From Protonemura montana (Eukaryota > Arthropoda > Insecta > Plecoptera > Nemouridae): DNA of 64,000 nucleotides. Under the pieces are notes generated by a model. It was given only the letters and a program-made list of their open reading frames with translations, was not told the origin of the DNA and ran no database searches. Location of the stretch: the NCBI GenBank assembly GCA_947568835.1, contig OX387609.1, positions 2,298,001 through 2,362,000 on the forward strand. Direction: 5' to 3'. A program made the position numbers and the translations under genes. Below, in pieces: positions 11,101 through 26,100 of this stretch (its first letter is position 1; every line of letters begins with the position of its first letter).

Positions 11101-14100
11101 ACCCTGAACCACTCTCCAAATAAAGCTGATCTTCGATGATGGTCATCCATTCAATACCCAACTTCTGCACAATGTTGCTTAACTTTGTTGAATGTTTAAT
11201 AGCATTGTAAGGAACTCGCTCATTTGTTTAAGTATCTGTTTTAGGGTGAATGACAGGAGTAACGAACCATGAACCAGCAATGCATACTTTTTTGCAATGA
11301 AGTCATCGATCATCAATCATTAGTCTGTTATTTACCACATGGGGCAGAGGCACACAGACAAGGCTAAGCGGTGGCCGGTCCTTGGTGCTGTTGGACAGGA
11401 GCAGCCAACACAGTGTGTCAAAGTGACAAGGCTAAGCGGTGACCGGTAATTGGTGCTGTTGGACAGGAGCAGCCAACACAGTGTGTCAAAGTGACAAGGC
11501 TAAGCGGTGGCCGGTCATTGGTGCTGTTGGACAGGAGCAGCCAACACAGTGTGTCAAAGTGACAAGGCTAAGCGGTGACCGGTCCTTGGTGCTGTTGGAC
11601 AGGGGCAGCCAACACAGTGTGTCAAAGTGACAAGGCTAAGCGGTGACCGGTCCTTGGTGCTGTTGGACAGGAGCAGCCAACACAGTGTGTCAAAGTGACA
11701 AGGCTAAGCGGTGGCCGGTCCTTGGTGCTGTTGGACAGGAGCAGCCAACAAAGTGTGTCAAAGGGACAAGGCTTAGCGGTGGCCGGTCCTTGGTGCTGTT
11801 GGACAGGAGCAGCCAACACAGTGTGTCAAAGTGACAAGGCTAAGCGGTGGCCGGTCCTTGGTGCTGTTGGACAGGAGCAGCCAACACAGTGTGTCAAAGT
11901 GACAAGGCTAAGCGGTGGCCGGTCCTTGGTGCTGTTAGACAGGAGCAGCCAACACAGTGTGTCAAAGGAACAAGGCTAAGCGGTGACTGGTTCTTGGGGC
12001 TGTTGGACAGGAGCAGCCAACACAGTGTGTCAAAGTGACAAGGCTAAGCGGTGGCCGGTCCTTGGTGCTGTTGGACAGGAGCAGCCAACACAGTGTGTCA
12101 AAGTGACAAGGCTAAGCGGTGGCCGGTCCTTGGTGCTGTTGGACAGGAGCAGCCAACACAGTGTGTCAAAGGGACAAGGCTAAGCGGTGACTGGTTCTTG
12201 GGGCTGTTGGACAGGAGCAGCCAACACAGTGTGTCAAAGTGACAAGGCTAAGCGGTGGCCGGTCCTTGGTGCTGTTGGACAGGAGCAGCCAACACAGTGT
12301 GTCAAAGTGACAAGGCTATGCGGTGGCCGGTCCTTGGTGCTGTTGGAAAGTTTCTGTACTCTCAGAAGCGAGCAAACACAAAGACAGGTAAAATGGCCCA
12401 CTAAAAATGATGCCAGGAAAGAATTTCCAAAGTTATTTTTGATATGTTTGTGTCCCTGTAGACTTCGTTTGTGACGGATGACAGACAAGGAAAGAAGACA
12501 ACTTGAAGAATGGACTATTGTCATCGCCCTAAACTCGTGTCTGTGCCAAGGTAAATGTTTGCCTCCCTACAGGATCCTACGTCACGTGATGTCTACGTCG
12601 TCTAGAGGCTGATGACTTGTGAAACGACTGATTACCGATGAAAGACCCAGAAGGGCTGACTCCCTTGTAGCACCTGATGGCATATTTTTACAAGAGCTGT
12701 CAACAATTGCTTGACAAAAAAGTCCCTGAAGGAATCAAAACCGAGACGGGAGCGTCTTGAGTTTGGGTTAACGGAAGCTTGTCGAGTGAGAGGATGATTT
12801 ATCATCGTAAGGAGCTGAAATTAGCTGCGTCAGTTGGCTGCTCTTTGACTTGTGTAGCCAATGATGATGCTGATGAATTTCAAGTGCATCGCTGATAGTA
12901 TCTCAACCCTGAAACGTTTGGGGAGCCTAGAAAGTGGAATCGCTCCAAAGAATCATCTACAAGTACCGCAGTGTTGGTTAGCTTATTTATATTCAAGGTG
13001 AGTCTGTCAACAAATTTGTAGAAGAAAATGTAGAAAATATAAAAACTCGTAAATAAAGGTAGATTGAGAAAGAAATCTACGCCGGAGCCAACGAGTTTGA
13101 AGCTGATTGATTGATTATTGTGTTTAACGACGCACTGTTTGGACAATGGGCCATGTGACACTGGTCTAATAGCGTCGCTGAATGAGTGGATGATAATGTG
13201 GATGAAGATGAACCTAACCTTACTTAGAAAGGAGGAGGCTAAACCCGGTGCCGGCACGTAGCCTACTCCTGTCGAAGACCAAGGGGACCACCGGCTTAAC
13301 GTCCCTTCCGAAGGACGGTAAAACGTGAACAACAGGATTCCTCCACAAATCCATGCTGTCAAGAGGTTGATTGGCAAGGCGAGTGAAGTTGCTGTACTAA
13401 CTTTCATCCCTTCAACCTCTCTCCCGAACAGAACTGGTCATGTGTATGATGGTCACCCATCCAACACCTGACTCAGCTCAGTGTTGCTTGACTTTCATCC
13501 CTCCAACCTCTCTCCCGAACAGAACTGGTCATGTGTATGATGGTCACCCATCCAATACCTGACTCAGCTCAGTGTTGCTTAACTTTCATCCCTCCAACCT
13601 CTCTCCCAAACAGAACTGGTCATGTGTATGATGGTCGCCCATCCAATACCTGACTCAGCGCAGTGTTGCTTAACTTCAGTGATCTCATGGGGGCCTGTGT
13701 TTCCAACACAACAAACCGTTCGGTCACGAGTGAGAAGCCAGCGAAAATGTAGGCCTCTCAGGAGACCGGAGATGACATCATCTAAGATAAGAATTATAAA
13801 AAGGGCTGGCGAATGAAAATGAAGACGTCAAAAATTACCAATTGAGACAATTAATTATCCATTTTAAAAGAGAAGCTCGCATTCGTGTACAGGCAATGAT
13901 GATGTACGCGCCGAATTAACGAAAGAAACGTATATTTTTTTACGAGATGGGGAGCGACGTGAAACGACTTTTACGAGTGTAATAATTCTGCTTTAGAGGT
14001 TTTCAAAACGCGGTGGAATTTAGCAGCCGTCGCAGAGCTGCAGAGGCGGCTCGTAAATTCCAAACGAATCTTTTCGCAAAATATTTCTCGCGTGCGACTT

Positions 14101-17100
14101 TTTTATTTTTTCAAGTGTCGTTAAAATGGCCGTGTGACACGAGATGATTTTTTCATGTCAGAAGGCGATTTAAAATTAGAGCTCAGTCAGTTTTCCTTGT
14201 TTTCAAGAAGTTGCTGTTTTTATGATGGTTCGGGGGCATTGGACAGATTTGCTGAGCCTATGACTGCGTATGGCTGCGGGATACCGACCAGTTTGGCGTG
14301 TTGATAACACCGGTCTTCGTGAGATCACCGAAGTTAAGCAACACTGCGCTGGGTCAGGTATTGGATAGGTTTGTTGGTCACCCAAGAACACCGGTCCTCG
14401 TAAGATCACCGAAGTTAAGCAACACTGCGCTGGGTCAGATATTGGCCGACCACCGAACGATTTTGTGTGTTGGAAACACAGTTCCTCGTGAGATCACCGA
14501 AGTTAAGCAACACTGCGCTGGGTCAGGTATTGGATGGGTGACCATCATACACATGACCAGTTCTGTTCGGGAGAGAGGTTGGAGGGATGAAAGTTAAACA
14601 ACACTGCGCTGAGTCAGATATTGGATGGGTGACCACCGAACGATTTTGTGTGTTGGAAACACAGGTCCTCGTGAGATCACCGAAGTTAAGCAACACTGCG
14701 CTGAGTCAGATATTGGATGGGTGATCACCGAACGGTTTGGCGTGTTGGAAACACAGGTCCTCGTGAGATCACCGAAGTTAAGCAACACTACGCCGAGTCA
14801 GATATTGGATAGGTTTGTTGGTCACCCAAGAACAGCGGTCCTCGTGAGATCACCGAAGTTAAGCAACACTGCGCTGAGTCAGATATTGGATAGGTTTGTT
14901 GGTCACCCAAGAACACCGGTCCTCGTGAGATCATCAAGGTAAGTCAAGTGACCATCATAGGTGACCATCATACTCATGACCAGATCTGTTAGGAAGGAAT
15001 TGGAGGGATTTAAATTGGAGATAAAGCGAGGGTGTTAACATTTCAATTGAAAATGGTCACATGTGAGTGATTGTACTAAATATTTAAGTTTTTCCAAGAG
15101 AAACTTTGCCCGTCAGAGCGAGTCAACGCTCGGAGGAATAACGAGGAAACCTCTCGGCGTGGGCAGGGGCGGGGGAGGGGGAGGGGGCCTGGGTTCGCGA
15201 CTCGTCAGACGGTCGTAAAAACGCAAAGAGAAGCCCGAAATCTGTGTCTTTAACGAGTGGGTCTAATTTGGGGTCTGCTGTTGGATCTGCTGCTTGTTTT
15301 GCTGCCCACACAATGAATGTTTGGTTTCTGTCACTTCTATGTTTCCTATCTCTGTGCTTAGCTCGTGAAATATGCGTGGAAAGAATTTCCGAGCAGAGAA
15401 GTTGTGATTTGAAGAAAAAAAAACCATGTTAACATCGAAAAAATGTGAATGAAACAAGAAAAAAAGTCGAGCGAATCGTAATTTAAGGAAAAGTGAATAT
15501 TGAGTCTCTTGCCGAGTGAAAAAAGTCGAATAAATTATGGTTAGGTTTATGTTTTAGCTACTTTATCTAGCCAGCAGCCAGCAGCACTGGATTTCCCCAA
15601 AAAAATTAAATCATGGTTTTAAAATGGTAAATAAAATAAAATATTTTCCCAATAACTTTCCATTTATTTTTTTCCATAGAAAAATAGTTGATTTTCCCCA
15701 GCATTTAATCCCATTTCTGAGAATAGTTTTTATATAGTATCTACCTACATAGCTTTTAATAAAAACTCGCAGAGTTCGATTTATTATTTTTTACATTTTT
15801 TTTTGTTTTTGGAAAAATTGATTTGAAGGGTCTTAAATGGCTGCAAAATAAGGTTTTGGAATTGACTTTACTTTTGTTACCCCTCCGTATTATTCAAACA
15901 CCACATCATATTACTTACATATATGTTAGTAGTTAGGTTAGGTTATGCCCGTGGAATTTATTCCATTTATTCCATTTATTATGGAATAAATTCATTCCAC
16001 GGGCATGAATTTATCCCCGTGGGAAGATATACCTTTCCACGGGCATAAATTTGTTAAAAATGAATTGAGTAAAGTTCTGTTCAAGAGCGCAACGGGACAG
16101 AAGGGTCCACCCAAGAGTCCACCCACACAGATATAGCACTGCAACCAAGCAAGCGACCAGACATAAATTATATACCAGACCAGTAGCAGACATAGAGACG
16201 ACAGCACTAGAAAATAGCTCGTTGATACACTCTAAATTTACCCGCGCAATGAGCGTCATACACGAGTCATAGCATAGTTCACTGTGAGAATGATTCAATG
16301 TCATTTCCTCCCATTTAATTGGCTTTTGGCCATAGTGTCTCTATGGGACATGGATGCAAAACTAATTAATATCAGTAATAAAGATTGGCGCAATGATACC
16401 AGTTTCAAAGCAAATGGATAGATTTTTGTTGTGGTTTTTGTGGTGCTATGGGCTTTCAGCTATACGAGCAATGCCACTCTGTAAAAAAATTAAAGGACGC
16501 ATATATATATATATATATATATGTTTTTTTTAATGATCATGTAAGTTTGTTGGTGCAAGAATGCAACGAATGATATTTGGCCTCGTCAAACGATGATCTA
16601 ATGAATTTATTGTCTAGCTAAAAACGATTATTTTTATAATTATCAAATTATTGTAAGGTGACGTAGTTGGATCTTTTGGTGAAAGGTTTACTAGGAAATA
16701 CTTGCACTGCATGACGCATTGATTGAGTTTTTTGACAATCATTAATCATTAAATGGCGAGAGACGAGAAATAATACTGCATATAATTAGATGAAGTATGT
16801 ATTATTTGTGCCAAGCCTAGTTTTGTATTTCAAACCGTCGTGCTTTGTTTTGTGCTCAATTATATATTGTAAATCAGTTTTGTAATCTTCGGTAGAGCAT
16901 CAAAGTTTGATGCATACAGGTACCTGTACCTAATGAAGTGCACTTACCTGTTTACCAGTTAGTATAATATAAAGATAATCTATCTGCTCATTACTTTTAA
17001 GCATATTGCTTTTCAATGATCAAGGTTAGCTCAATTACGTTTCACAATCCAGCTCCATTATTAGAGTTAAAAATAAGTACAAGAACATGTTTGGTTCTTT

Positions 17101-20100
17101 CAGATGTGATATTCGATCAAGGCTTGAGCAGGATTTTATGCAAAGTTTTACCAAAGTGTTCTGATTTATAAAATATTAACATTAGGATAGTAAGAGATAA
17201 GTTTTATCCTTTGACTATAGAAGGTAGAAATGCAGCATAACTCCAAAAAAACATGACCAGAGATTTTAAATGTGTAAAATAATATACTTTGTGGAATAAG
17301 AAACCTGAAAAGCTGTCAATTTCACACAAAAAAACTAGCTATATTTGGTTGTCAACTTAAAGTTGATTTTCTGATATTTTAAGATAACTACAAAAATTCT
17401 GAACAAAAAAACAGGTAAATTTACAATTATATCTGGCATTTTTCAAGATGCCACTTTCCTGTCACATCAAAGAAAATTAATTTTGTAGCTGTCAATATTT
17501 TCTTCTTGTGCTAATCTTCGTTTAAAATTTGAAACCAGATCAATGGAGGTTTTAATTTTAAACCACTCTTAGAGTTCAAACGACTTAGTGCCAGACAAAA
17601 CCGTAACGCATTTCAATATCACAAAGTATTTCATTTAGGATAAAAAGACTCTGCTAAAAACTATATTATTCTCGTTTTACATGTTTTGCCTTAATTTACG
17701 TTTGCTAAATATCGTGGCTTTAGCAAATATCAAATCTAGAGCCTAAACCACGATTAAAATCGGTCCAAAAATCGGATAAAATCGGTCAAAATGAAAACAT
17801 ATCTTTTACACACTTGCCGGTTAAACATCTCCTAGTAAATAGAAACCATCAAGATCCAGAGAAAATTGCACGGATACCCAACTCGGCGGCACCACCTTTG
17901 TTTCTATTGTAGACAAAGTTGTCTTCACAATATCTCAAGTGCATAAGTGCATAATTACTGAAGAAAAAAAAAGGATCTCCAAGCCATCCTTTGCGGTGTG
18001 CACTAAATGGTTTGCCAGGGGTGTCTGGGTACATGGCCATGACAGTCTCGAGAGGTACATGATGTTTCACAGAAGCCCGGCAAATATTTACAGTGCTGGG
18101 TCCTGGGTGGCCACCACACCCGTAGTCCACTCTCAACCATTGACATTGCCACTTTAAGAGAGCGTGTGGAACGTTTTCAAACACAATGTGCATGCCAAGA
18201 AGCTTGGAGGAAGGTCTTCATTTCATAGAAGTCTGTGTTGTTGACGGTAGATTATTGAGTTTGAAATGCTTTTTGGCATGAGTCTCTGTTGTATTTTGGA
18301 ATATTTCGAGTAATTCGATATTTTTTTTTGAAAAGGCGACATGTGTGTTGAGATTTTACAAAAGGAAATGCAATGAATGACAAGTGGGCTTTTGAAAAGG
18401 GATGTGAGAACCGATTTTGGGAATGATCCAATCCTTAAACAGAGAGTTTATAGGTATTGTCAGAGAGCCAGCGTTTGTGGTAAACTTTCTGCTGAGAAAA
18501 CGAGCTGGCAACTCGTGGTGACGGAGAATGATACACGATGGCGCTTACTGCTGTCTTTTTTAACAAACCACTACAGATCAATAATTAAGACTCAAAATAT
18601 CGATAAATGTTTATCAATCGTTGAGGTTAACATCAATAAAGATTAATTGAGCGAAAACCAGTCTCAAATGCGAGTAATCTGCGAGAAATAACGAAATTCA
18701 ATTTCTTAACACTCAAAACGAAGGTGACTCAACCTAATAGAAATCCACTTTTGGCTGTAAAATAGTAATTTGGAGTCAATTTTTGCGAAGACAGTTAACC
18801 ATAAGCACTGGCTTTTTGATTACACCTATAAGCTCAATTTTTACACATTTAAGTTCAGGTTTCTGAACGTCATAACCTCAAAATGTTTGAATATACGCTG
18901 CATTGAAGCTTCGCAAGAAGTTACCGTCAAGAATTCACGAACAAGATATGAAATGGAAGTCAGAATGTGCAAACGACTTCTCAACACATGGTGCACAGCG
19001 GGTATCGGAATGAAGGAAGCACCCAAACGACATTGCCGCGTTAATGCCGTGAGAAAAGAAGACGCAATATTGTAACTGCAAGATCGTGCGCCAGGTGCAA
19101 GACGATGCTTCGAATTGGCACGGAAAGCATTTCAATTGGACGTTACAATTTCAGCGAAGAACGTTTACGAAATTCTGGAACAACCAGAATGCAGCGCTCG
19201 CCGAGGAAAGTACAACTTAAGTAACGCGAATTGTAGAAACGTTGTCACAATTTGGGTTGAGTACAAATTCTTATTTCACTTTATTTCATCAGCGAGTTTA
19301 TAAATAGAAAATAGTCCAAGCGTTAGTGTTTAACTTTTTGCTAAGCAAACGAGGCCGGCAACACGTGGTAACGGTAGGTGCCACCCGATGATGCTTGCTG
19401 CTGAGCATAGGAATACAACTCAAAATATCGATACATGTTTATCAATCGTTGAGGTTAACATAAATATAGATTAATTGAGTGTAAACCGGTCTCAAATGCG
19501 AGTAATCTGTGAGAAATAACGATATTCACTCGAAAGGACGGTGACTCAATCTATAGTAGCATCATCCATTTTATCAGCTAAGTCAGTTTAACCCTTAGCG
19601 CTATGGTAGTAAGGTAAAACCAAGTTTATACAAATGGGAATATGAATAATATGAAACATATGATGCCCCATGACGGGATAAATACTTTGGTAGACATGCA
19701 CTGTAACTATTTTACTACAAGCAACCAGGAACAATAGAATGCGGTGTCTAGCGTCATCGAAGAGAGAGAGAGCCAACAATCACAAGCTACGCATGCTAAC
19801 GTCGTTTACACACTTTGTCGCTATCCAAGCTATAGGATGAAAGAGAGATGGGAAACAAAAGGTCACTGATCTTTGACCAAATATTTCGATCAAGTTCAAA
19901 ACGTGTCGGTCGCGAGTGCCCCGGTAAATGGACATTGGTATAGAATTATTGAGGGTCGAACTTTGACCCGGCGGTTCTATGTGACAATACTGAGCTGGGC
20001 AGGGGGGGACTGATGATTGCAAATCAAACAATTGTGGGTCAAATGACATTCTGATATTTCTATACTGGTTGTTAGACTCATGTCTACTACTAACCTTACT

Positions 20101-23100
20101 TGTCCTACCTTTACCCTACCCTTACTTGTTCTACCCTAGGTACTAACCTTGCCTTGTCTACTTTATCTAACCTTAGCACTAGTTTTGACACAAACTAGTT
20201 CAACTGGGTTGTAGATTTTGGGTGTAGATTAGGTTACAGCTTCATGACATTGGTAATTTCTTTCCATTTTTTAAAGAAAACACTTTTGGTACAAGATTGG
20301 CCACATTTATGAGCATGGAAACAAACCATGGTAAATATATACATAGGTAATTTCAATCAAATATTTTACAGTCAAATCCATGAGTCAATTATTTGTAAAC
20401 CTGTAGATTTGAGTACCCGATTTTGATGCGTTCTGGTAATTTGTTAAAAATCATTGCACCTTTGCTCAATTGTGTTCTTTAGTATTTTATTTAGAGCGAT
20501 GGTCGATATCGTAAAATAATTTCAATAGTTTTACTAAATTTGTTCTACATATTTATAATTAAACTGGACGATGCAGTCAACATGATTTACAGCATCGTAA
20601 TAAGCAATAAAATGAGTCATACTGATTCTAATTAATCGCTATATAATCGATCTAAATCAAATATTAGGTCATACCACTGAGGAAAGAAGCAAGACCCTAA
20701 TAGTTCCCAAGCCTAACGCAAAATAATAACATGTCAAATTCATCTTCAATTTCATTCTGTTGAGGCCTTTTAATACACAAATAATAAAATATATATTTTA
20801 TTTATCTTAATATTTTATGTATTTGACTTTCTTTATGTTATAGAGTATGAAATCAAACGTGAAATCAAAATCTTTATTTGTCTATAATCACAGGGCTTAC
20901 ATTTAAGTAGTAAAAGGTTGTGGACTCAAAAAAACAAAGTCAATGCCTAACACTAAAATACTTAGATAGGCGCGTGAAATACTGAAGTAACAACAGTCAC
21001 ACCTTTGTCCAATCATTCTTGTCTAATTGATCAAATTCGTCAATATTATAAAACCTTTGTAAAATAAAAATTTGTTAATAGTGTGTCTAAACTTCAGCTA
21101 TTGTAGCAACATTGTCAGGAAGGTTGTTTAAATATTTATGCAACGCAGACCTAGCTAGTAACCATGCAAAACAGTTCGTGCCAATGTCACGATTGACTTT
21201 TGAACCCTCATGTATACAACTGGTTTAGATAGATAATTAGCCTGCAATTAGCCACCTCTTGAACCTAAAGTTCTGGGAAAATATAAACAGATAGAATGCA
21301 ATAAGCATGTGATTGCTTTCTGGGCTTGGTTTCCGTTCGAGAAGCTGCAACTGGGAAAAGATTGCTATGTTGAGAATAAAACTGTGCACGTTTACGTTGG
21401 GGTACTTGCTTTTCCTCGGTGTTTTCAAACAATTGTCGGCATGAAAACGAAATGTAATGAGTTAAAAAGATGGATATAATTAAGAATAATTGCTTATTTA
21501 GATTAAATCTTATTTAAATTGCAAACGCTTGCAATGCGCGGGGTGTTTTTATTATTATTAACACTATAACCGTATCAAAAATTGATGCCGTCATTCTCAT
21601 CAAATACACTAAAATCGTCTCAAAAAGCAAGTGTCCAAGTAGCTCAATGGGTTAGAGCAACACCCGCGATAGTTCAAGATCGGGGTTCGAGTCACCGTTT
21701 GGGCATCAATTTTTGAGACGGTTATAGTGTTTATAATAATAATAAAAAAAAAAAAAAAAATTTTGTATTTGTAAAGTAAATTTAAGCTGTATTGACCACT
21801 GACTGTTGACCTTTTGAAATACAAAAACATTGTTAAAATGTAGTCTAATAGCTACCTGTAACTACGTTTAATCATCAATGGAATTTATGGGCTAAAAATG
21901 AACTCAGCTCTTCTCACAAATAATAGAACAATCTAATTCTGTTTGACCGTTACGATTGCAGGATATTTTTAACCCCCAAACAGGTCGATGTTGTGTCAAA
22001 GTCCATTCAGAAGCCAGAAATCAATCAGCACCAGTCAATCACATTTAAAATAAGACATAAAGCCATTTGCCAAAAAGAATAAACACAGTAATCTTGGCAC
22101 TGATAAAACATGAAGAACATCACGTCCGGTATTTCATCTTCAAGGCCCAAGAAAAAAGTGCATTCATGAAAGAATTGCATACAAAATTGCAACTGGCAAT
22201 TACGATGACGATTGAAAAGTAGGGATTAAAATCATCTCATGTACAGATTTTGTTTTTTTAACTACAACAGATGTGGCCGTTGAATTAGAGAATTCTAGAG
22301 TTGCTAAAAACATATGAGTCACCTCGGCGTCTTCCCCTTTGAAGGGATCCCTTATCCCACCCCACGAAGCAGAATTTATATACCCGGATAGCTCAGTAGG
22401 TAAAGCACCTGACAATTGGGAGGTTCCGTGTTCATATCCCGGTTCGGTTGCACATTTTAAAGTCTATCAACATCAGATGTGTCTTTTTGGTCATCTGAAA
22501 ATATCGCTTGTGAGGTTTGAAAAATAATTATGACCGCGCCAGACAATGATGCAGGTAAAGGTGTACTCGTGGTGATTGTGTTTTCGAGCACATATTGTGT
22601 GTCGGCGAGAGGAAATGACGGAACGCACAAAGAATGGAAACCGCTGCCGAATCACAATACTTTTACAATAACAATACTTTGGTCTGATGGTCACCTACGA
22701 GCCTACCTATATGACAAACCGCCAATACCATCCAAATCCTCAGTTCAAGTTGTGTGTGTGGATGAGTCATTTGAAATCCAATCTAATTATTTGAATTGGT
22801 ACCAACACCGCTAAAGTGCGATGATTTTTGGAGCACAATTATCTCAAAAATGACAATAAAATAACGGCAGGCAAAATAAAAACGACAGAGGTAATATTTT
22901 TTTAAGTTGAACCTAGCGATTCCTCGTAAATGACAAGGGTTTAAAAGACATAAACAGTATAAAAGGGTAAAATTGAGAGGTTTGAGGCGACCAACTCACA
23001 AATTAAAAATTAATTTTTATGATTTCTTTGGGAAAATATACAGTTTTTATGACATTCTGCAATTGGATTTAATAGAATTTACCCAAAACGAAACATTCAG

Positions 23101-26100
23101 ATAATTTCTACTCTCTTTGAACCCCCGCACCTAGTTCATACTCAACCCACGTCCAATCGATCATCACCTGTATTACATCACATGCCCACTATAAGCAGTT
23201 AGACATACAGAAATAGAACACAATTTAAATGTGCACGTCTAGCATGCCCAGCCCGTGCCATCACGAACTCATGCGACGCAACGAGGGTGAGGCGTCCAGG
23301 GAAATGACATAAGTAGACGCCATTCTTACGGTGCAAGACGGTGACAAGTAATCAGGATGCATCGCGACATGCTGATTACAAATAGTAATCGCTGTCTACG
23401 CGTGACTTACCACTAATCACTCTAGACCTAGCAGTGGCGAGTGTTAGGGGGTGGGCGCAAGAGGCAGTGCTCAGTGGCGGAAATACTGGGTGGAATTCGT
23501 GTTGAAGAACTTCCCTGGAGCTTTTAGTGGTTGTCATTTAGGTTAAATAATTCATCTGTGGCAACATAAAAGGGTGGGATTGAGAAGTCAGCGATTTTAA
23601 AATCTTGTTTTTGTCAAACAAAGTAAACATGTGTAGATTTAAAGCTCCAAATCATGATCGAATCAGTTTTTTTTTCATAGTTTGGTCACAAAATAGGCTA
23701 TATTTAAGAATAAATAAGTGCGAAACGATTATTTCTTGGTAGTCAGGATGGATAAAGGAAGTCGCACCAATGGCAAGCGATCTTTGACAATAAAGAGATC
23801 AGTATGATTTGCTTTTCTATATTCCGCAAGAGTGTGAAGGGTTTCAGAATCATCAACTGGGTCAGCACTGAAAAATAAAATGCAAAGACTCCAAGAGTTT
23901 TAACTGTCAACTTTAGAGACATTCACCGCGCGGGAATATCAAGCTACTATTAGCTCACTGTAATGTCCAAGGTTTTACAAAAAGTGCTTTCTAGTACTTA
24001 GGTACCGAACGGTTTGGCATGTTGGAAACACCGGTCCTCGTGAGATCACCGAAGTTAAGCAACACTGCGCTGAGTCAGGTATTGGATGGGTGATCATCAT
24101 ACACATGACCAGTTCTGTTCGGGAGAGAGGTTGGAGGGATGAAAGTTAGTACAGCAACTTCACTTGTATTGCTTACCAACCTCTCGACAACATGGATTTG
24201 TGGAGGAATCCTGTTGTTCGCGTTGTACCGTCCTTCGGAAGGGACGTTAAGCCGGTGGTCCCCTTGGTCTTCGACAGGAGTAGGCTACGTGCCGGCAGCA
24301 GTTTACTTCTCCTCCCTTCTAGGCTAGGTTAGGTTCGTCATGATCCTCATAATTCTGCGCCACCATTATAACCAGTTCGGCAATGCCAGTTGTCAAAACA
24401 GCGCGTATTTAAACCCCATAAATCAATCAATTATTACTTATAATTCAAGATGAGTACACATCGTCAAGTTATGTTGCTACATATAAAGCACTGCCTCTGC
24501 GTTCAACGCATAAGACATTCTAAAGCCATACTCTGTATGCCTCGACTTACAGAATTGGGTGTGTCCAGAACATGGCAATTCTTTTCGGCAAGCGACACTA
24601 CTTTCTTAGCGAGCTAAGAACTCGAGGAATAAAGTATGGGCATGCGAATAGCGAAGAGGAATTGAGTAAACCGACGTGAAGTAAAGGAATTAACCTCAAG
24701 GAGGACTTCATGTTGTATAAAGAAGCCGATATCGTGCCGTTTTAACGTCCTTTTTAAAACTTATAAACATCAAGCTTGCATTTGAAAAGTTCAGATAGTA
24801 GGTACTTATTTTCGCAAAAAATTAACTGCCTTTTTTTTAAATTTACTGGTCTATTTTGGTATAATTTCAGTCCTAGAGTGGATGGAGTATTTTCAGCTGT
24901 GGTATATGTGGGTAATTTAGTGGGTCTGCATATGAAATGGTGTTTAGAAGATGCCATGGCTGAGACGCGGGATAAGACGTTGGTCCAGACCTAGAGGCGT
25001 CAATGCCGTCGACTTGAAGGCAATATCTGCAAGATGGACAGAAATTGACGGCGCAATTGAATTGTTCTTTCAACACTTTTAGGTCAAGTCTAGCCTTGTT
25101 TTTGTTCGGGTATGTTTGAAAGTGTCAGTAATAATTGAAAGAAGGTTCATTTGATTTCAAATTATGCAAACACCGTTGCACAAAAGCACCAATAAAAAGT
25201 GTCTGCGCTTTGAAAATAAATACATACAAACTATTCTAGTTTTCGCTCGTTGTCCCAAACTTTTAATCGCTTTCCATGACGTCATTCTAAGGTCGACCAT
25301 TTTCACGGTCAATCGAAGAGATAGTAGAAACACTTGCTCTAATCAATGTCTGGTCATTTTGTTTGTTTAGCAAAGTGTCTGTGATCAACAATGCACCATG
25401 GAGCTTCTGCACTTTCAAGATTCAATCGTGGTGAACCAAATTTCGGATTAAAGTGTCATTTTTTGATCTGTTTAATATAAATTTGTTCAATTTTAACTAA
25501 GAATGTTACAGTAATTAGGCATGAGGCTCATTGAAAAAATAAAACTGCATCAATTTAGTAGATTTTCAAATTTTTGGTTTAAAGTAACTTGTGACTGAGC
25601 GTAAAAATCCTCTCTATTACCAAAAAAAAAAACCAAAAAGATTCACCTGGGACTTAATGATCCGTCATTCTCATCAAATGCACTAAAATCCTTTTAAAAA
25701 GGCCATCTCCAATTAGCTCAATTGGTTTGAGCAACATCCGCAACAGGTGGATGATCGGGGTTTCAGTTCCTGACCGGACACTAATTTTTGAAAGGTAAAT
25801 AAAATAATTCTCTGCCCATTACAAGCTTTTAAAACTTAAAAAAGACTTCACAATACAGACAAGTGTAAAATAAATAAAAAATAAACGAGCAAGGTCCAGA
25901 TTTCAAACTACAACCGACCGTAGCTAACCAAAACAACTTAATTTAATTTTGATAGACAACAATAAAAAACTAACTCCTCACTCCAACCAAATGGGTGGCC
26001 CTTGTCTCCGGGCGCATCATTCGCGTGCTCAAAGTTCGTACCCTTTAAGTTTACAACCCTCATCACCCACAACCACTTGAAGAAATCCACCTCAATTAGA

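Noticed and set aside
11439-12524. Series of 63-96-codon frames in the 68-bp array
   Set aside because: Same peptide recurs in rotating frames because of the repeat period; both strands open.
21641-21713. Possible functional tRNA gene
   Set aside because: It folds roughly as a tRNA with A and B boxes, but the same sequence heads every copy of a SINE, position 33 is not T, and the anticodon arm is poor.
22530-22814. 94-codon frame after the tRNA-like segment
   Set aside because: No splice partner, no family resemblance, overlapping opposite-strand frame.
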